A DNA stretch of 64,000 nt, taken from contig JAKSXM010000247.1 in assembly GCA_022575985.1 (NCBI GenBank), positions 5,727,501 through 5,791,500 on the forward strand, written 5' to 3'. The notes under the pieces were generated by a model, which did no database searches, had not been told where the DNA came from, and was given only the letters and a program-made list of their open reading frames with translations. How positions within the stretch are numbered: the stretch's first letter is position 1; every line of letters begins with the position of its first letter. This document shows, in pieces, positions 42,871 through 54,652 of this stretch. The DNA comes from Anagrus nilaparvatae. Lineage: Eukaryota > Arthropoda > Insecta > Hymenoptera > Mymaridae. The translations under genes and the position numbers were made by a program.

Positions 42871-45126
42871 AACGAAGTCACTGATGGATTATAATTAAAG
42901 GTAATTTATATATGCTATAATGTGGTTTAGAGCCTAAAATTGAAATTAGTACAAAAATGGTAGTTTTTGACAGTATCTTTACTTGGCCATAACTTGTTTA
43001 ATTTTCATCGAAAATATTAATTTTTTTTTTATTTAGGACTACTTTTTCCCTGGTTATTCGATTCTGAAAGCAAAAAATTTAATTATTTTAACCCCTTATG
43101 GAAAATTAAATAAAGAAGTATTGAAAATGTGAAATTATTCTAAAACAGGCTAAAATCGACCTTAATGGCCGAAATCAAATTTTTTTTTAGGACAGAACGA
43201 TGGGATTTCGGTTGAGAAAAATTTTGAAAAAAAATGGCGGAAAATGAGATATTGCGATTTTTCTTAAAACACATTTTCCCATTTTCCGAAATTTTCCGGG
43301 GTTTTTCCGAAAAACTAATGGCAGAAATGGATATACTGAAGATTTCCCAACATATATACTCTTTCAGAATTTTTTTTCAAGCTTATACTGATTTTTAACT
43401 ATTTTTCCGAAAAGCACTAACGCTGGCCGAGAGCCACCTAATGAGTTTGGTTGGCCAGAACTCGAGCTGTTTAAGATCTAGAAGGTTAAAAATTTCAGTA
43501 TTTTCCTATCTTGATGTTATAAAAACTTGGGAAAAATTTGAGGCCGATCCGATGACCCGACCTGCCCACCATTGCTGTTTTGGCAAAGAAAGACTCAGTT
43601 ATGTTATAAGAAATTCCATTTTTTTTTTTTGTTGATACTATACAGAAAAGTGAGTAGGAATATTCCATTTTTTCTGATTTCTTGCGCGAGCTTGACATAA
43701 AAAATGGCCAAATTCATTTTTAATGAATTTTAAAAAAATAACTTGACTATTTTTAGAATATCTATGGCTAAAGTGACTGTATGCAAAAAGAACTGGAAAA
43801 TTTTCGTTATTGAGAGTGCAATAGAACTGTAGCGGTAGGTCTGCGTTAAAAATACATCCTAACCTACAAAAATTCAGTTGCGCAATTTTTTTTTTTTTTT
43901 TACTAAAATTACAATAGATCATGAATAAATAAATAAATTTTCATGAAAATTGGTGTATACTAGTATTTTAACTATGAGATCAAGTGAGAAAACATTTAAG
44001 AAAAAAATTTTTTTTAACGATCGCTATTGAAAAAAAATTTTTAGATGGAATAAAGTAGGTTGATTATTTTTTTAAACTACAGGGTTTTCTATGTACTTTA
44101 ACCTGAATGTATGTTAGGTCAAGTTATTTCAATAAATGTGCCCATTTTAGAACATAATTGAGAAAAAATAATGAATATTTGTATTTTTTTCAAATTTTGC
44201 CGCATACTTTTTATGCAAAAGTTTAATATTTTTTATACAAATAAACTGAAATATAGAATTAGCAATCAAACTACAAGTTTATATGCAGAGTATTTTATTA
44301 AATTTATGGTGCCCATTTTAGGATTTATTAAATACAACAAAAATTTATTTCAGAATTTATTGTATTCTACAAAGAAAATCATAATGAAGATAAAGCCATA
44401 AAGATGCCTGTAAATTATTTTTTCTGCTAATTATTACGATTATTTTGAACCAATGCATCATAAAAATCTAGCGTTTTTTTGAAAGTTCTTTTTCTTATGT
44501 TTTGATTATTACTTATACTGTTTTTTTCCGCTTGATGGTCAATAAAATATGGTAGGGATAAAATAATCTTGCATAATCAATATCGTCTATTCCCTTGCCA
44601 TTTGTGAAGCCTATTTTTGGGTTTTTTAAAATTTTCATAAATCCGCACTTAATGGCCTGATCAGAGGGTATTCCGCACCTAGGATAGATGAACAGTGAAT
44701 GAACAGTTTCACGTTTTGTCAAGCTCTAGCGCTTTATTATAAATAAGATTTAAAAAAGATACATACTGTTTTGTGCTACTGTTTAAGGTCTAAAATATGA
44801 CTTGCAATTGTACTTTTTTTAATTACCCAACTAATTTTTAAATAATAAAGGTATCTCTTTAAAACAGTAAAAATCATCAGTAATTGACCGGTTACTCCTA
44901 GCTAATGACTGCTGAGAAACCAGTTAATAACTATTTTTAATAATATGATAAATAGTATTTACTTTTATCGGTCTTTACGGACTATTATTATTATTTATCA
45001 ATACAAATGAATGTAATTGATGAATAATATTTAAACTGCTTTATTGTTAATGATCGCCAATAGCGTGTATCCATTAACAGCAGTTTAATAAATTTTTTCT
45101 AAATTTTTTCTAATTTAATGTCTTTT
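42871..45126. other. No gene seen
   Basis: AT-rich DNA. A segment at about 42990-43440 is rich in AAATTTTCC-type runs (TTTTCCGAAATTTTCCGGGG). Open frames at 43441-43922 on both strands overlap in the same bases and show no family. Nothing else was supported. Confidence 0.4.
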
Positions 45127-46090
45127 CTAATTTAATTTTTTGCCCATGCCTGCAGATCCGAAATCAGTCTGTGCGTCCACCGGCCTTTTTAGTCGCGATC
45201 TCATCGTCCCTGCCAATCGTTCATAGAGTTGGAGCGGGCGCGAGTGGAAGCCACTAGCTAGCAGGTCAATAGGAAAGACACTAGCTACCACCTGGATCGC
45301 TGAAAGCGATATCCTGTGGTATGCGCTGGCGATCCTAAGTGCCGCTTGCCTCTGTACAGAGCAGATCTTATGCATGTACTTTTTGATTCGGGTGGCGTCT
45401 GTCCAAAATTCAGGGCCATATAGCAGAACAAAATTCACCACGTACATCAAAAGTATTCGCCCCCGGTTTGGACACCCATATATTGTCCATGAGCCATGAC
45501 ACTTCCTTCGAAGGTCTGCTATTTTGGGGTCCACCAGTGAACTGGCTTCCCCCCTTCTATGGCCGCCGGCAGTAACGAGGTTACTTTCTTTACTAAGATT
45601 TCAGCCTCGCAGGGTCTTGTGAGTCCTCCGTGACAAGCAGAGATGGACGCTGTCTCGATCCGAAGATATTCTTCGAACCTGTCCTCATCCATCTTTGGCC
45701 CGTTACAACCTAGGGGACGCCTCTTGTATGGAGGTCGTTGAGAGGTTCCTTCGGTTCCGTAGGTGATGTATTTATGGTCACTACCCGTTTCACCATCCAT
45801 CACCCTTCAGTCACCGATCTAGACGCTGTTTCTGTTGCGAAGGTTATATCGGGAATGTAGAAACCCCCCATTGACTCACGTAGGTCCGCTTCCGTTGGTT
45901 TTAGAAATACCCCACTCGAGGGCGCTAGAGGATAAAGCTGCCGGCGACCCCCTGGATCGTGTCTTCAATGCTGGCCATCTTTTCAACGAGCACCACATCC
46001 GAGTCGTTTGGGGAGAGATAGCAACTTATATAAGTTGTCTCCCCACACGTTGCCCCAGCGTGGCAATTGTCTCTCCCTTGTCAGCCAGCC
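45127..46090 (-). pseudogene. R1-like LINE: endonuclease end fused to RT C-terminus
   Basis: On the minus strand, about 46085-45935 gives endonuclease-like sequence (TTYISCYLSPNDSDVVLVEK). Then 45803-45519 gives SDHKYITYG and ends with KPVHWWTPK, the end of the endonuclease and start of the linker to RT. The next frame, 45534-45127, jumps to the RT C-terminal domain (FVLLYGPEFWTDATRIKKYM, RQAALRIASAYHRIS). The whole RT catalytic core is missing, as a large internal deletion. GC content is clearly higher than surroundings. Such elements copy themselves through target-primed reverse transcription; this one cannot. Confidence 0.75.
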
Positions 46091-48240
46091 CTGTCTGTTG
46101 CAATTGCGAAGTTATTTGCTTAATAAAAGTATACTTATATCCTTTTTGTGAATAATCTGTAATAAAATAATTCACAGCAAGTCTGCGTTTGCTTCTCCGG
46201 CTTTTGCTGCAGCCTGTTTTCTGCCTCTTTAGATTTTTCTATTCGGATCTTTAGTTTTTTTTAGGCATAGTTAATTCCCGTTCCGAATCTGATGTGCAAA
46301 TACACCCTTTTGGTTTTTCCCGCAGCTTTTTTCATAGTATGCCTGGAATCTAGAATTTTAATCAGATGGAACGACGGAGTCCTGAACCAGACTGGCGAGT
46401 CATTGGACGCAAGTCAAAAGATGGAGTTCACGACTAGAACTAAATGGCCTTGAACCTGTCCTGAAGTAATGTGAAAACGGTCCCAGGATAGGCTCGCATA
46501 AGGTAGGAGGGGAGTGGAGTTTTAGTGGGTAAAGGCAAACTAAGTCGAGTCCCACATAACTGTCAGTCCGGATGCTGAACAGTATGCGTAACTTCCACTT
46601 TGCCTACTTTGCCCACTTTGCTGCTTCCACTTTGTCGGAATTGGTAGCTGAATTCATCTCTTGTTGAGCAAGAGAGTTAAGTTTCTGAGGTAAAGAGTTA
46701 TTTTAATTTTGCTTTTTGGAAATAAAAATAGTCTGCATCACTGGAAAAAGCGCTCTTAAGCGAATATGGATAAGAGTACCCTTCGGTCATCAAACGATAA
46801 ATGCCCTAGATACCAATCCCAGGGTGGTGATCAATGTCAGTCCTGCAGATGGGAGGAATACATCTTTACTCCATGTCTGACTAGCATCACACGGTCATTT
46901 TTAGCTGGATTGTGAGCTGGGTGTCAATGTAGTGGGTTCCTACCATCTAGCGATATTCTAGCCTTTCGCAAGACAGGAGTCAAACCCGCAACAGCCCTCA
47001 TCTTTAGTGCAAATCACAGAGGAGGGAGGTGTTGAGTGTCCTGCAAATTGAAGGTTTTATGCCTTCATATCTGCTGACATAATACGATATTTTACCCGTC
47101 TTATAAACAGGATCCTCATAGGCCATTTTTAGCAGATCACAATGGTTCACATGGTATTCTGTATTCAGCCGCTGCCGTTTCAATTTGCATTGAAAAAAGA
47201 ATAAGCGATAACCCCACAGACATCGCTAATCATCCTCCCATGATTAATGTAGTTATTAAATTTAATTTAATTTAATTGAATCTGGACAGATTTCAGTTAA
47301 GGAAGCTCAATTCAATAGTCAGACTTAAGATATCAGTGACATGAGCCGTCAAGAGTGGACATTCGACGTCCCCTCGGATAAGCGAGGATCCTAGGCTCAT
47401 TCATGTCTGGGCTGGCCATCCAATACTGACAGAGTTTATCTGATAATCACCAAGTTTACCCTTATATCCTGAATTTATTGGCTGCAACATTTAAGATACA
47501 CATTTAAATTAAACAATTTTTTGTTTATGACAGAAACACAAACAGCCAATCCCGACGAACTTCAGGTTTCCGAGGCTTTTTCTGAATCCCCTTAGCAGAA
47601 ATTGGGAAAACGACTTGGACACGAAAGAACCAACGGTAGTATAGAGTCCTATTTATAGTAGGATGCTACTGCTATGGAGCCCTACTCCAGATGGTCTCTA
47701 GAACAACACATCATTCTATGCATTCATTTGCATTTATTAACGATTTTTTAAAACTTATCAAAGCTGCCATTTGAGACATCTGAAAGAAAGGAGGTTTGTG
47801 TGCCTTGTTCACATATGTCTGCGCGAAGAAATGACGCACCCCTCGTAGTGAGTTCGGCGTCAATCAGCAAGGAGTCGTCCCACATGGCGTCCTCAGGAAA
47901 GCTGAATGGTGTGAAATAAAACTATTAACATGTGGGGCCATTGTGACCCCAGCCAAGAGCCATAGGTTTAGTGACGCTCAGCTATTACGTATGAAAACAT
48001 CAACCTTTTTCAGTGGGTAAACATCTGTAAGCGCATGCGCAATTAACAGGGCAACCACGAGAAGGCATATTCAATCCCAACTAAAGTTATCGACATTAAG
48101 GGACTAAACTAGTGGTCTGTGGCTTATGCAGCGTCGTATCAATAGGTAACTCTAGCCAATCCTTAGGCCCAAAATCCTATATCATCCTAGTGAGTCAGGT
48201 ATTCACCAAAAGTAGCTCATTTCCCGATTATGCTTAGTTT
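46091..48240. other. GC-richer unassigned DNA, probably LINE-derived
   Basis: Composition differs from the flanks, with few long A/T runs. The minus strand at about 46170-46260 gives fragments such as IEKSKEAENRLQQKPEKQ, which could be decayed ORF1 of the adjacent LINE. Elsewhere there are GTTTTAGTGGGTAAAGGC followed by GTCGAGTCCCACATAACTGT (about 46520-46562), a pattern seen at LINE untranslated ends. No frame longer than a few dozen codons is supported. Confidence 0.4.
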
Positions 48241-48690
48241 CATTTTCCGAATAAAAATTTAACAAAAAATCATGTTTACTACTTTTATCCATAATATGTC
48301 CAATAACACCTAAATAGTATTATAAATTATTGGTATAGCCACAATAAATGGTAAGCAAATATTACTACTTTTCTCAAATTTCAAATGTTCATTAATTTTT
48401 TCCATGTGATTATTCCAGCCCGTGCGAAATTGATCACTGCTGTACTTATAATATAGTCACTAAAAATAATGTGATGAAAGACTTGATAAAATTATTTCCG
48501 CTTATATCAATATCCTGTGAGGAAAATTTTTTCAGAACATTATCCCTGATATTTGTTTTAGCGTCCTGTTGAAAATATTTAACTTCAAAGGTCCTTTTTT
48601 TAGATACGTTGAAGATTTTGGTAATGAGTTTAATTAGACTGAGCGAAGCTCTGAGCTGAGCTCAGTCTATTCCCTCGAAATAATGTCGAG
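48241..48690. other. No gene seen
   Basis: AT-rich DNA with a small GC patch near 48645-48670 (GAGCGAAGCTCTGAGCTGAG, a near-palindrome). GCTTCGCTCAG also appears near 57697. Confidence 0.4.
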
Positions 48691-48985
48691 TTTGTAACCA
48701 CGATAACTCTTTAACGACATTGCCAATTGACTTCAAAATTTCACAGATGACCTCAATTGAGACAAAGAGGATCTGATTAAATTTGTGGCTCATTGGGTAT
48801 GCACGTTTCGGAATAATACCGAAAAGACTGAATGCTAATCAAAAAATTACATTTTTTAAAATTTTTCTAAACGATAACTCTTAAACAATATTGCCGATTG
48901 ACTTCAAAATTTCACAGATGATCTCAAATGAGACAAAGACGAACTGATTAAATTTCTAACCCATTTGGTACACACGATAAAAAAT
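48691..48985. repeat. Two tandem diverged ~165-bp repeats
   Basis: About 48699-48820 and 48866-48985 share CGATAACTCTT, TTGACTTCAAAATTTCACAG, ATGAGACAAAGA and GATTAAATTT in order. No gene content. Confidence 0.7.
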
Positions 48986-49389
48986 AATAAAGAAAAAACT
49001 AACTCCACATAAAAAATAGCATTTTTTTAAATTTTATGTGGAAAATCTCGATGTTTACGAAAAAAAAAAAAAAATTCACATTTTCTAGGGATATTCAAGA
49101 AAATTTAAAAACATTAAAAAAAAAAATATTAATTATATCACTCGCTGAATAAATAAATATCTTATATATATTAAAATGAAATAATTGAAAAAATATATAG
49201 AAAAAACAATATACATAAAAATAAATATAAATATACATAAAAAATCTATCAAAAATCTTGAAAAAATTGACTATTTTTGATTTTATTGGACACGCATGTA
49301 TGAAGAATGGTACGGAGGAAAATACATGAAAGTGGTTTTAAAGTAATCTTTAAAGAAATATCTCCAGACCTTTTTTTAATTTTTAAAAA
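48986..49389. other. No gene seen
   Basis: Very AT-rich and low complexity; nothing supported. Confidence 0.4.
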
Positions 49390-49875
49390 AATATTTGAAT
49401 GATTTCGAGAAATCAATATCAGAAGTTAGTGGTCGAAAACGCAAAATAATTTCATTTTTTTTCGCTAAAACTAATTTTTCTCAGGATCTAAGAGGTTTTT
49501 TCAGACGAGGTTTAGTGCAAATTATTCCTTGGAAAAAATGCTATCAATTTGACGTTTTTTTTTTTTTTTTTAATTTGAGCTCACGGTTCAGAGTTACAAC
49601 TGTTTGAAGCTAAGAACTTCATAATTAAAAAAAATCAAAAAGTGGACATTTTCATCACTTCAGATCTCGGAATGGATTATATCAAAATGTAAAAACCAAG
49701 TTTCTTTGTATTTATTAAACACTTTTCTAATGCCACTTTTTTTTTTTTTTTAATTTCATTCATTTATTAAAGAGAAATATCAAAAAAACGACTTAGAGTC
49801 TAATTTTTTGAATTTTTTATTTTTTCATATTTAGGACAGCTCATATCCATTTTTTATATGATTTTATATATTTAA
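49390..49875. repeat. Second copy of the 7.6-kb dispersed repeat
   Basis: Same order as 7650-8000: AGAAGTTAGTGGTCGAAAA, TTTTTCTCAGGATCTAAGAG, GTGCAAATTATTCCTTGGAA, GCTCACGGTTCAGAGTT, TTCTAATGCCACTTTT. It then continues into a stretch resembling 24640-24760. Confidence 0.75.
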
Positions 49876-50490
49876 ATTTAAAAATTTGAATGCTACTATT
49901 GCATAAAAATATATAAAATTAAAAAAATATTTAAATGTAATCATTGTAAAAAATATTTGAAATTACAACTTTTCTATAAAACAGGAGACTGTTAGAAAAA
50001 AATTTATAATGGCGTATAGTTTCTAGTAAAGTCAATAAAAAAAATTCAATGTTATGATTGCATAAAAAAATTTAAAATTACAATTTTCATATAAAACAAG
50101 ACAAATACAAAAAAAAAATTTTAATGCAATCATTGCATAAAAATTTTTGAAATTACAAAAATATTTCAATGCAATCATTGCATAAAAGTATATGAAATTA
50201 CAAAAATATTTCAATGCCATCATTGCATAAAAATGTATGAAATTCCAACTTTTCTATAAAACAGGAGACTATTAGAAAGAAATTTTTAATGGCGTATAGT
50301 TTCTGCTAAAGTCAATAAAAAAATTTCAATGTTATTATTGCATAAAAAAATTTAAGAATACAATTTTCATACAAAACAAGACAAATACAAAAAAAAATTT
50401 AAATGCAATCATTGCATTAAAATTTTTGAAATTACAAAAATATTTCAATGCAATGATTGCATAAAAATATTTAAAATTACAACTTTTCTA
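49876..50490. repeat. Tandem repeat array related to 24200-24620
   Basis: About eight to ten short diverged units built from TTTCAATGCAATCATTGCAT, AAAAATATTTGAAATTAC and AACTTTTCTATAAAACAGGA, partly arranged in higher-order units (TTAATGGCGTATAGTTTCT occurs near 50010 and 50287). The array ends exactly where the LTR begins. Confidence 0.75.
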
Positions 50491-50499
50491 TAAAACAAG

Positions 50500-50702
50500 T
50501 GTAGTGTAAATGTATGTATTATATGGTATGTATGTGTAGGAGTACTCCCTCCCTTTTTGTATATATTCTCCCTTTTATAAGTTAGTGATCGTTGAGACGC
50601 CGAGTTACAAGCGTCGTTACAATAAACTATTGTTATTCACATATCTTGTCTTTTTAATAAGTCCACCGTATCCATCACCATAATATCCATTATTTATCAA
50701 CA
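50500..50702 (+). mobile_element. 5' LTR of a BEL/Pao element
   Basis: Begins TGTAGTGTAAATG and ends ATTTATCAACA, the TG...CA form expected of an LTR. It contains a TATA-like TTTGTATATATT (about 50557) and an AATAAA-type signal (CAATAAACTATTG, about 50621). It is directly followed by a primer-binding site at 50707. At ~203 bp it is short for the family. No matching 3' LTR was found, in keeping with truncation of the element in integrase. Confidence 0.6.
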
Positions 50703-50706
50703 TTTT

Positions 50707-50730
50707 TGGCATCCCTGGAATGAACCAACG
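50707..50730 (+). promoter_or_regulatory. Primer-binding site, tRNA-Arg-like, degenerate after 10 nt
   Basis: TGGCATCCCT starts 4 nt after the LTR end and would pair with a tRNA 3' end (...AGGGATGCCA). The following GGAATGAACCAACG resembles the T-arm copy at 51474-51487 but lacks 5 nt and has substitutions. Confidence 0.55.
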
Positions 50731-51458
50731 CATCAAGATAAGTTAAATTTTTTAAGAAGAAAAAGTTAAATTTTTAATCAAGAGCACGTGCAAAAATTTT
50801 TTTAAAACAAAAATCAAGTATCGACATCAGTTTGATCATCTTTTTTTTCTCATGGCGATATAGCAATTTTATTAGAAGCAGTTATATTTTCAGTGCTATA
50901 TTTTTCAAATTTGTGCTAAATTTTTGTGCAAAATTTTTTTTTAAAGAAGTTTTATTGGTGATGGAAGGTGAACAAAAAAAATAAATAAATTTGCGTAATT
51001 TTTAAAATTACACAACAAACACGCATCGTTTTCTCAAAAAATTATGTTTTTTCTGCCAGTGAAAAATCTGAACATTTAATTTTATAAAATTTGCAAAAAA
51101 TAAAAATCATCGTCATCGCAGAATTGGCGCGTAAATTCTACCGCCCCCTCAAGTTATCAAACAAGAAGACGCCATTACGCGCGCAGCACATATTTAAAAT
51201 TCATGGCAGCTAGTTAACAACAAAAAACGAAGAAGAAGAGAGGAACCACCGCGCATCAAAAAGCGGCGCAAGAAATTAAATTCAGTGATGGCGGCTTCTC
51301 AATTTTGAAGAACATAGAATATGTGGAAATTCAAGGGGCCCTACTACAACGCATCAAATTTCGACGCGAGTCACCCCACCAGTATAACCACTCAGCGATC
51401 AACCTTTTTATTTGAATAAGAGATAAGTTGATATTTTTTAATCTAAAAAAAACATTTT
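50731..51458. other. Leader-like region, no gene seen
   Basis: AT-rich for the first half. The second half (about 51115-51400) is GC-richer, with CGCGCAGCACATATTTAAAA and GAACCACCGCGCATCAAAAA. It could be the element's own leader or an insertion between two primer-binding-site copies. Confidence 0.35.
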
Positions 51459-51507
51459 TGGCATCCCTTGTGGGGAACGAACCCACGACCTTTGAATTAG
51501 AAATCCA
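51459..51507 (-). other. 49-nt copy of the tRNA-Arg(UCU) 3' half including CCA
   Basis: Read on the minus strand it fits tRNA positions 28-76 with no gaps. The anticodon loop is TTTCTAA with anticodon TCT (51499-51501), followed by the 3' anticodon stem TTCAA and variable loop AGGTC. The T stem is GTGGG/CCCAC around loop TTCGTTC, then acceptor strand AAGGGAT, discriminator G and CCA. Canonical T33, T54, T55, C56 and G57 are in place; position 58 is T instead of the near-universal A. The 5' half is absent, so it is not a tRNA gene. The encoded CCA and position just before the BEL gag suggest a primer-derived sequence. Confidence 0.75.
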
Positions 51508-51570
51508 TATCAAAGGATAAAAATCCGTATCAAAGGTGCATATGCAACCTTTGAGAAAGACCTTAAAGCA

Positions 51571-52806
51571 ATGTCAGTGTCTGCATGTAAAGCTCGCATG
51601 AGCCACTTAGAGAAAACTTGGTCTACTTATGATCAAAATAACATGTTATTATTAAATCACAAAAATTACCCAACATTGGGTGACCAAACCTATATTAAAA
51701 ATGACCATTTTTCTCAGGTGGAAGAGTTTTATATCCAAAATATGTGTAAATTTCAAACATATTTAGATCAAAATCTCCCTAATAATCAAAATTCGGAACC
51801 TCAAACACAGCTTAGACCTCACATAGTAACACTGGATAATGAAAGGTTACCACACATGAATATACCCCATTTTAGTGGTGATTATACTACTTGGGAAGCC
51901 TTTAGAGATATGTTTACATCCTCAGTAATTAACAGAAAGAATTATTCAAATTTAGCAAAATTGCACCAGCTAATTTCAGTTTTAGAGGGTGATGCAGCCA
52001 CTATAGCTGCTTCATACCAGCCAACTGATGCAAATTTTGAAATAATTTGGAATAAGCTTAAAGAGAGGTATGAAGTCAAAAAAAGACTTGTTCAAGCTCA
52101 TATATCAAATCTTTACTCTCTTAAACCTATTACCAAACCTTCAGCTTCTGATTTAAAAAAAATTCTTTCTGGTATTACTACTCCGCTATCAGCTTTAAAA
52201 GGTTTAGGTAGATCAGTAGATTCTTTTGATGACCTTATTTTTTTTCATGTTTTAAATCTTATAGATAGTGATTCGCGAAAACATTGGGAATGGTATTATA
52301 ATACCCATTGTAACAATCCAGCCCCTACTACCCCCAATGATACTGCAAATGTTACTGTTAATATAAAAGCCACTTCTGAACCTCCTACTTTACAAATACA
52401 GTTAGAATTTATAGAAAATCAAATTAGTATTTTAGAATCAATTGAAGAAGCTGGTAATAGTAGTACAAATAAGCAGTTAACTGATTTCAATAAAAATAAA
52501 AATGCAAATGTTTCTACTAATTCAGCTAAAGTTTTTGCCACAAATTTAACGCAAAATAAGTCTTCTACATCTACTCAGAGTACGAAAATAGCAAACAATG
52601 AATGCATTACATGCAAAGCTAACCATTTTTTCTCATATTGCTCAGAATATACAAGTAAAACGCCCAAGCAAAGACAAGAAATGGTAGCGAAAAAACATAG
52701 ATGTTACAATTGCTTGGGCGCTCATTTTATAGCTGATTGTAAATCTACTAAAAGGTGTACTATTTGCAAACAAAAACCACACTTCATTAAATATCAAAGG
52801 ATATAA
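51571..52806 (+). pseudogene. BEL/Pao gag
   Basis: A 411-codon frame. The start is chosen at MSVSACKARMSHLEKTW; other in-frame Mets follow. The central DUF1759-type gag domain contains LPHMNIPHFSGDYTTWEAFR near residue 94 and IIWNKLKERYEVKKRLVQAH near 165, typical of BEL/Pao. The C-terminus has Cys/His knuckles (CITCKANHFFSYC near 348 and CYNCLGAHFIADC near 382). The third knuckle is lost to a frameshift near 52785, which gives an early TAA at 52804-52806. Gag packages the element RNA. Confidence 0.85.
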
Positions 52807-54652
52807 AGCTAACACTGAAAATTCTAATAAAAGAAATAATACTAGTCATTCAAACAGTAGCAAAGAAGTGGCTGATACTGAATCAGTAACATTAGCAACT
52901 ACTTCTTGACAATTACTTAATCAACCCCTTTTAGCAACACCTTTAGTCAGGGTATCAGCGAATAATGGTTTAGAGTTTTTAGCAAGAGCTTTAATTGACC
53001 AGTGCTCACAGGCCTCATTCATTACTACCTCATTATTTAAAAAACTTCAGGTTAAAAAACATTCTGCACAATTACCTGTATCAGGTATTGGCGGTAAAAA
53101 TGATGTATTATGTTCACATATGGTCAATTTCGATGTTAAACCTTATTTTTATTCTGATTGTATACTCAATGTAGAAGCCTTTATTATTCCGACCATATCT
53201 TCTTATGTACCAAAAACAAATATTGAACCTGAAAATATTGCTCATATTAGAAATTTACAACTCGCTGATCCTAAATTTGCTAAAAAAGGTCGTATTGATA
53301 ATTTGCTAAGTACAATTTGTCATTCATTGTTAATTATTGATGCTCGTAAAGGCAAAGAGCACGAGCCTATTGCCACTATTTCAAAACTCGGCTGGATAAT
53401 TTCTGGCAACTCTGGTATCAACTCAAACTCTTGTCTACTAATTGCAAACCTTCATGATAATTCAGATCTCTCATTTAATTTAGAAAGATTTTGGCAACAA
53501 GAAGAAATTTCAATTTCTCCACGAGCACTGCTTACTCCGGATGAGCAGGCTTGTGAAGATTATTTCGTAAATACACATTCGCGTGACTCTGATGGTCGCT
53601 ATATTGTTAGATTACCCTTTAAAAATTTAGAAACTGCAGATCTAAATTTTAATGGCTCCTATCAGCATGCGAAAAAAGTTTTCGAAAGAACTGAACTTCG
53701 TTTTAAGTCTAACCCTGAATTTGCTCAGGCGTATCATAAGTTCATGAAAGATTATGAAGATTTAGGTAACATGGAACCTTCTCAAGTAATATTAATGTTT
53801 ATTCATTACTATTTTCTGCCACATCATGTTATTTTAGGCCACAATCGCAAATTTCGTTCAGTTTTTAACGGTTCAGCCAAAGATTACAATAAGGTGTCTA
53901 TAAATGACTTATTACACAGTGGTAGTAATTTGCTACCTGATTTGGCTGAACTGCTAATTAATTGGATGAAATATCAATTCGTATTTGTATCTGATATCGA
54001 ACATATTTTTCGACAAATTTTAGTTCACAAAGACGATAGGAGATTTCAGCAAATCTTATGGCGGTTTAATGATTCGGAAAATTTGCAATCCTGGTCGTTA
54101 AAAACAGTCACTTATGGGATGATAAGTAGCCCATACCTTGCTAGTCGCGTTATTAGACAATTAGCAATAGATGAGGGTCATCGTTACCCTTTAGCTGTAG
54201 AAATTTTAAATCGCGAAACGTACATGGATGATAAGTTATCTGGTGGACACTCACTCTCAGAAGCTCTTAAAAAACAGGCGGATTTAATACAAATTTGCAA
54301 GGTGGGTGGCTTCTCATTGCATAAGTGGATGGCAAACAAACCTCAATTATTGAATTTCCCGGTAGCAATTCGTGCGGAAACGAAATTGGCTAATTCTTGT
54401 TTTAATTTACTGGGGTTGAATTGGTGTCCAAACACGGATCATTTTACGTTTGACTTTCAATTGGACCAACTAAAAAATGATCTCACAAAGAGGCAGGTAC
54501 TTTCTGCAATTGCTAAACTCTTTGTTTCACTAGGCTGGCTTGCACTAGTCGTTATTAAAGCTAAAATATTTTTACAAAAACTTTGGAATGAAAAAAGCCC
54601 AAAACTTGATTGGGATACAAAGTTACCTGATTCTTTGCGAGATGAGTTCTAA
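52790..54652 (+). pseudogene. BEL/Pao protease and reverse transcriptase
   Basis: The pol frame is readable from about 52790 but is interrupted by TGA 52907-52909. The protease segment has ALIDQCSQASFI, where the third active-site residue is Cys. BEL elements commonly show D-Q-G there, so the site looks damaged. The RT from 53120 has LPHHVILGHNRKFRSVFNGS, motif A VSDIEHIFRQI and the catalytic YMDD in NRETYMDDKLSGG. The frame ends with TAA 54650-54652, followed in the same frame by more coding sequence, so this stop is a lesion. RT makes cDNA from the element RNA. Confidence 0.85.

Noticed and set aside
45835..46155. 106-codon + strand frame
   Set aside because: Antisense to the endonuclease part of the R1-like LINE, which has recognisable motifs on the minus strand.
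51350..51405. A-box-like GCTGAGTGGTTATACTGG on the minus strand, possible tRNA-derived SINE
   Set aside because: No convincing B box at proper spacing and no cloverleaf; a single degenerate box is too weak.
51459..51507. A tRNA-Arg gene on the minus strand
   Set aside because: Only the 3' half is present, CCA is encoded in the DNA and the 5' half is missing, so it cannot be a functional tRNA gene.
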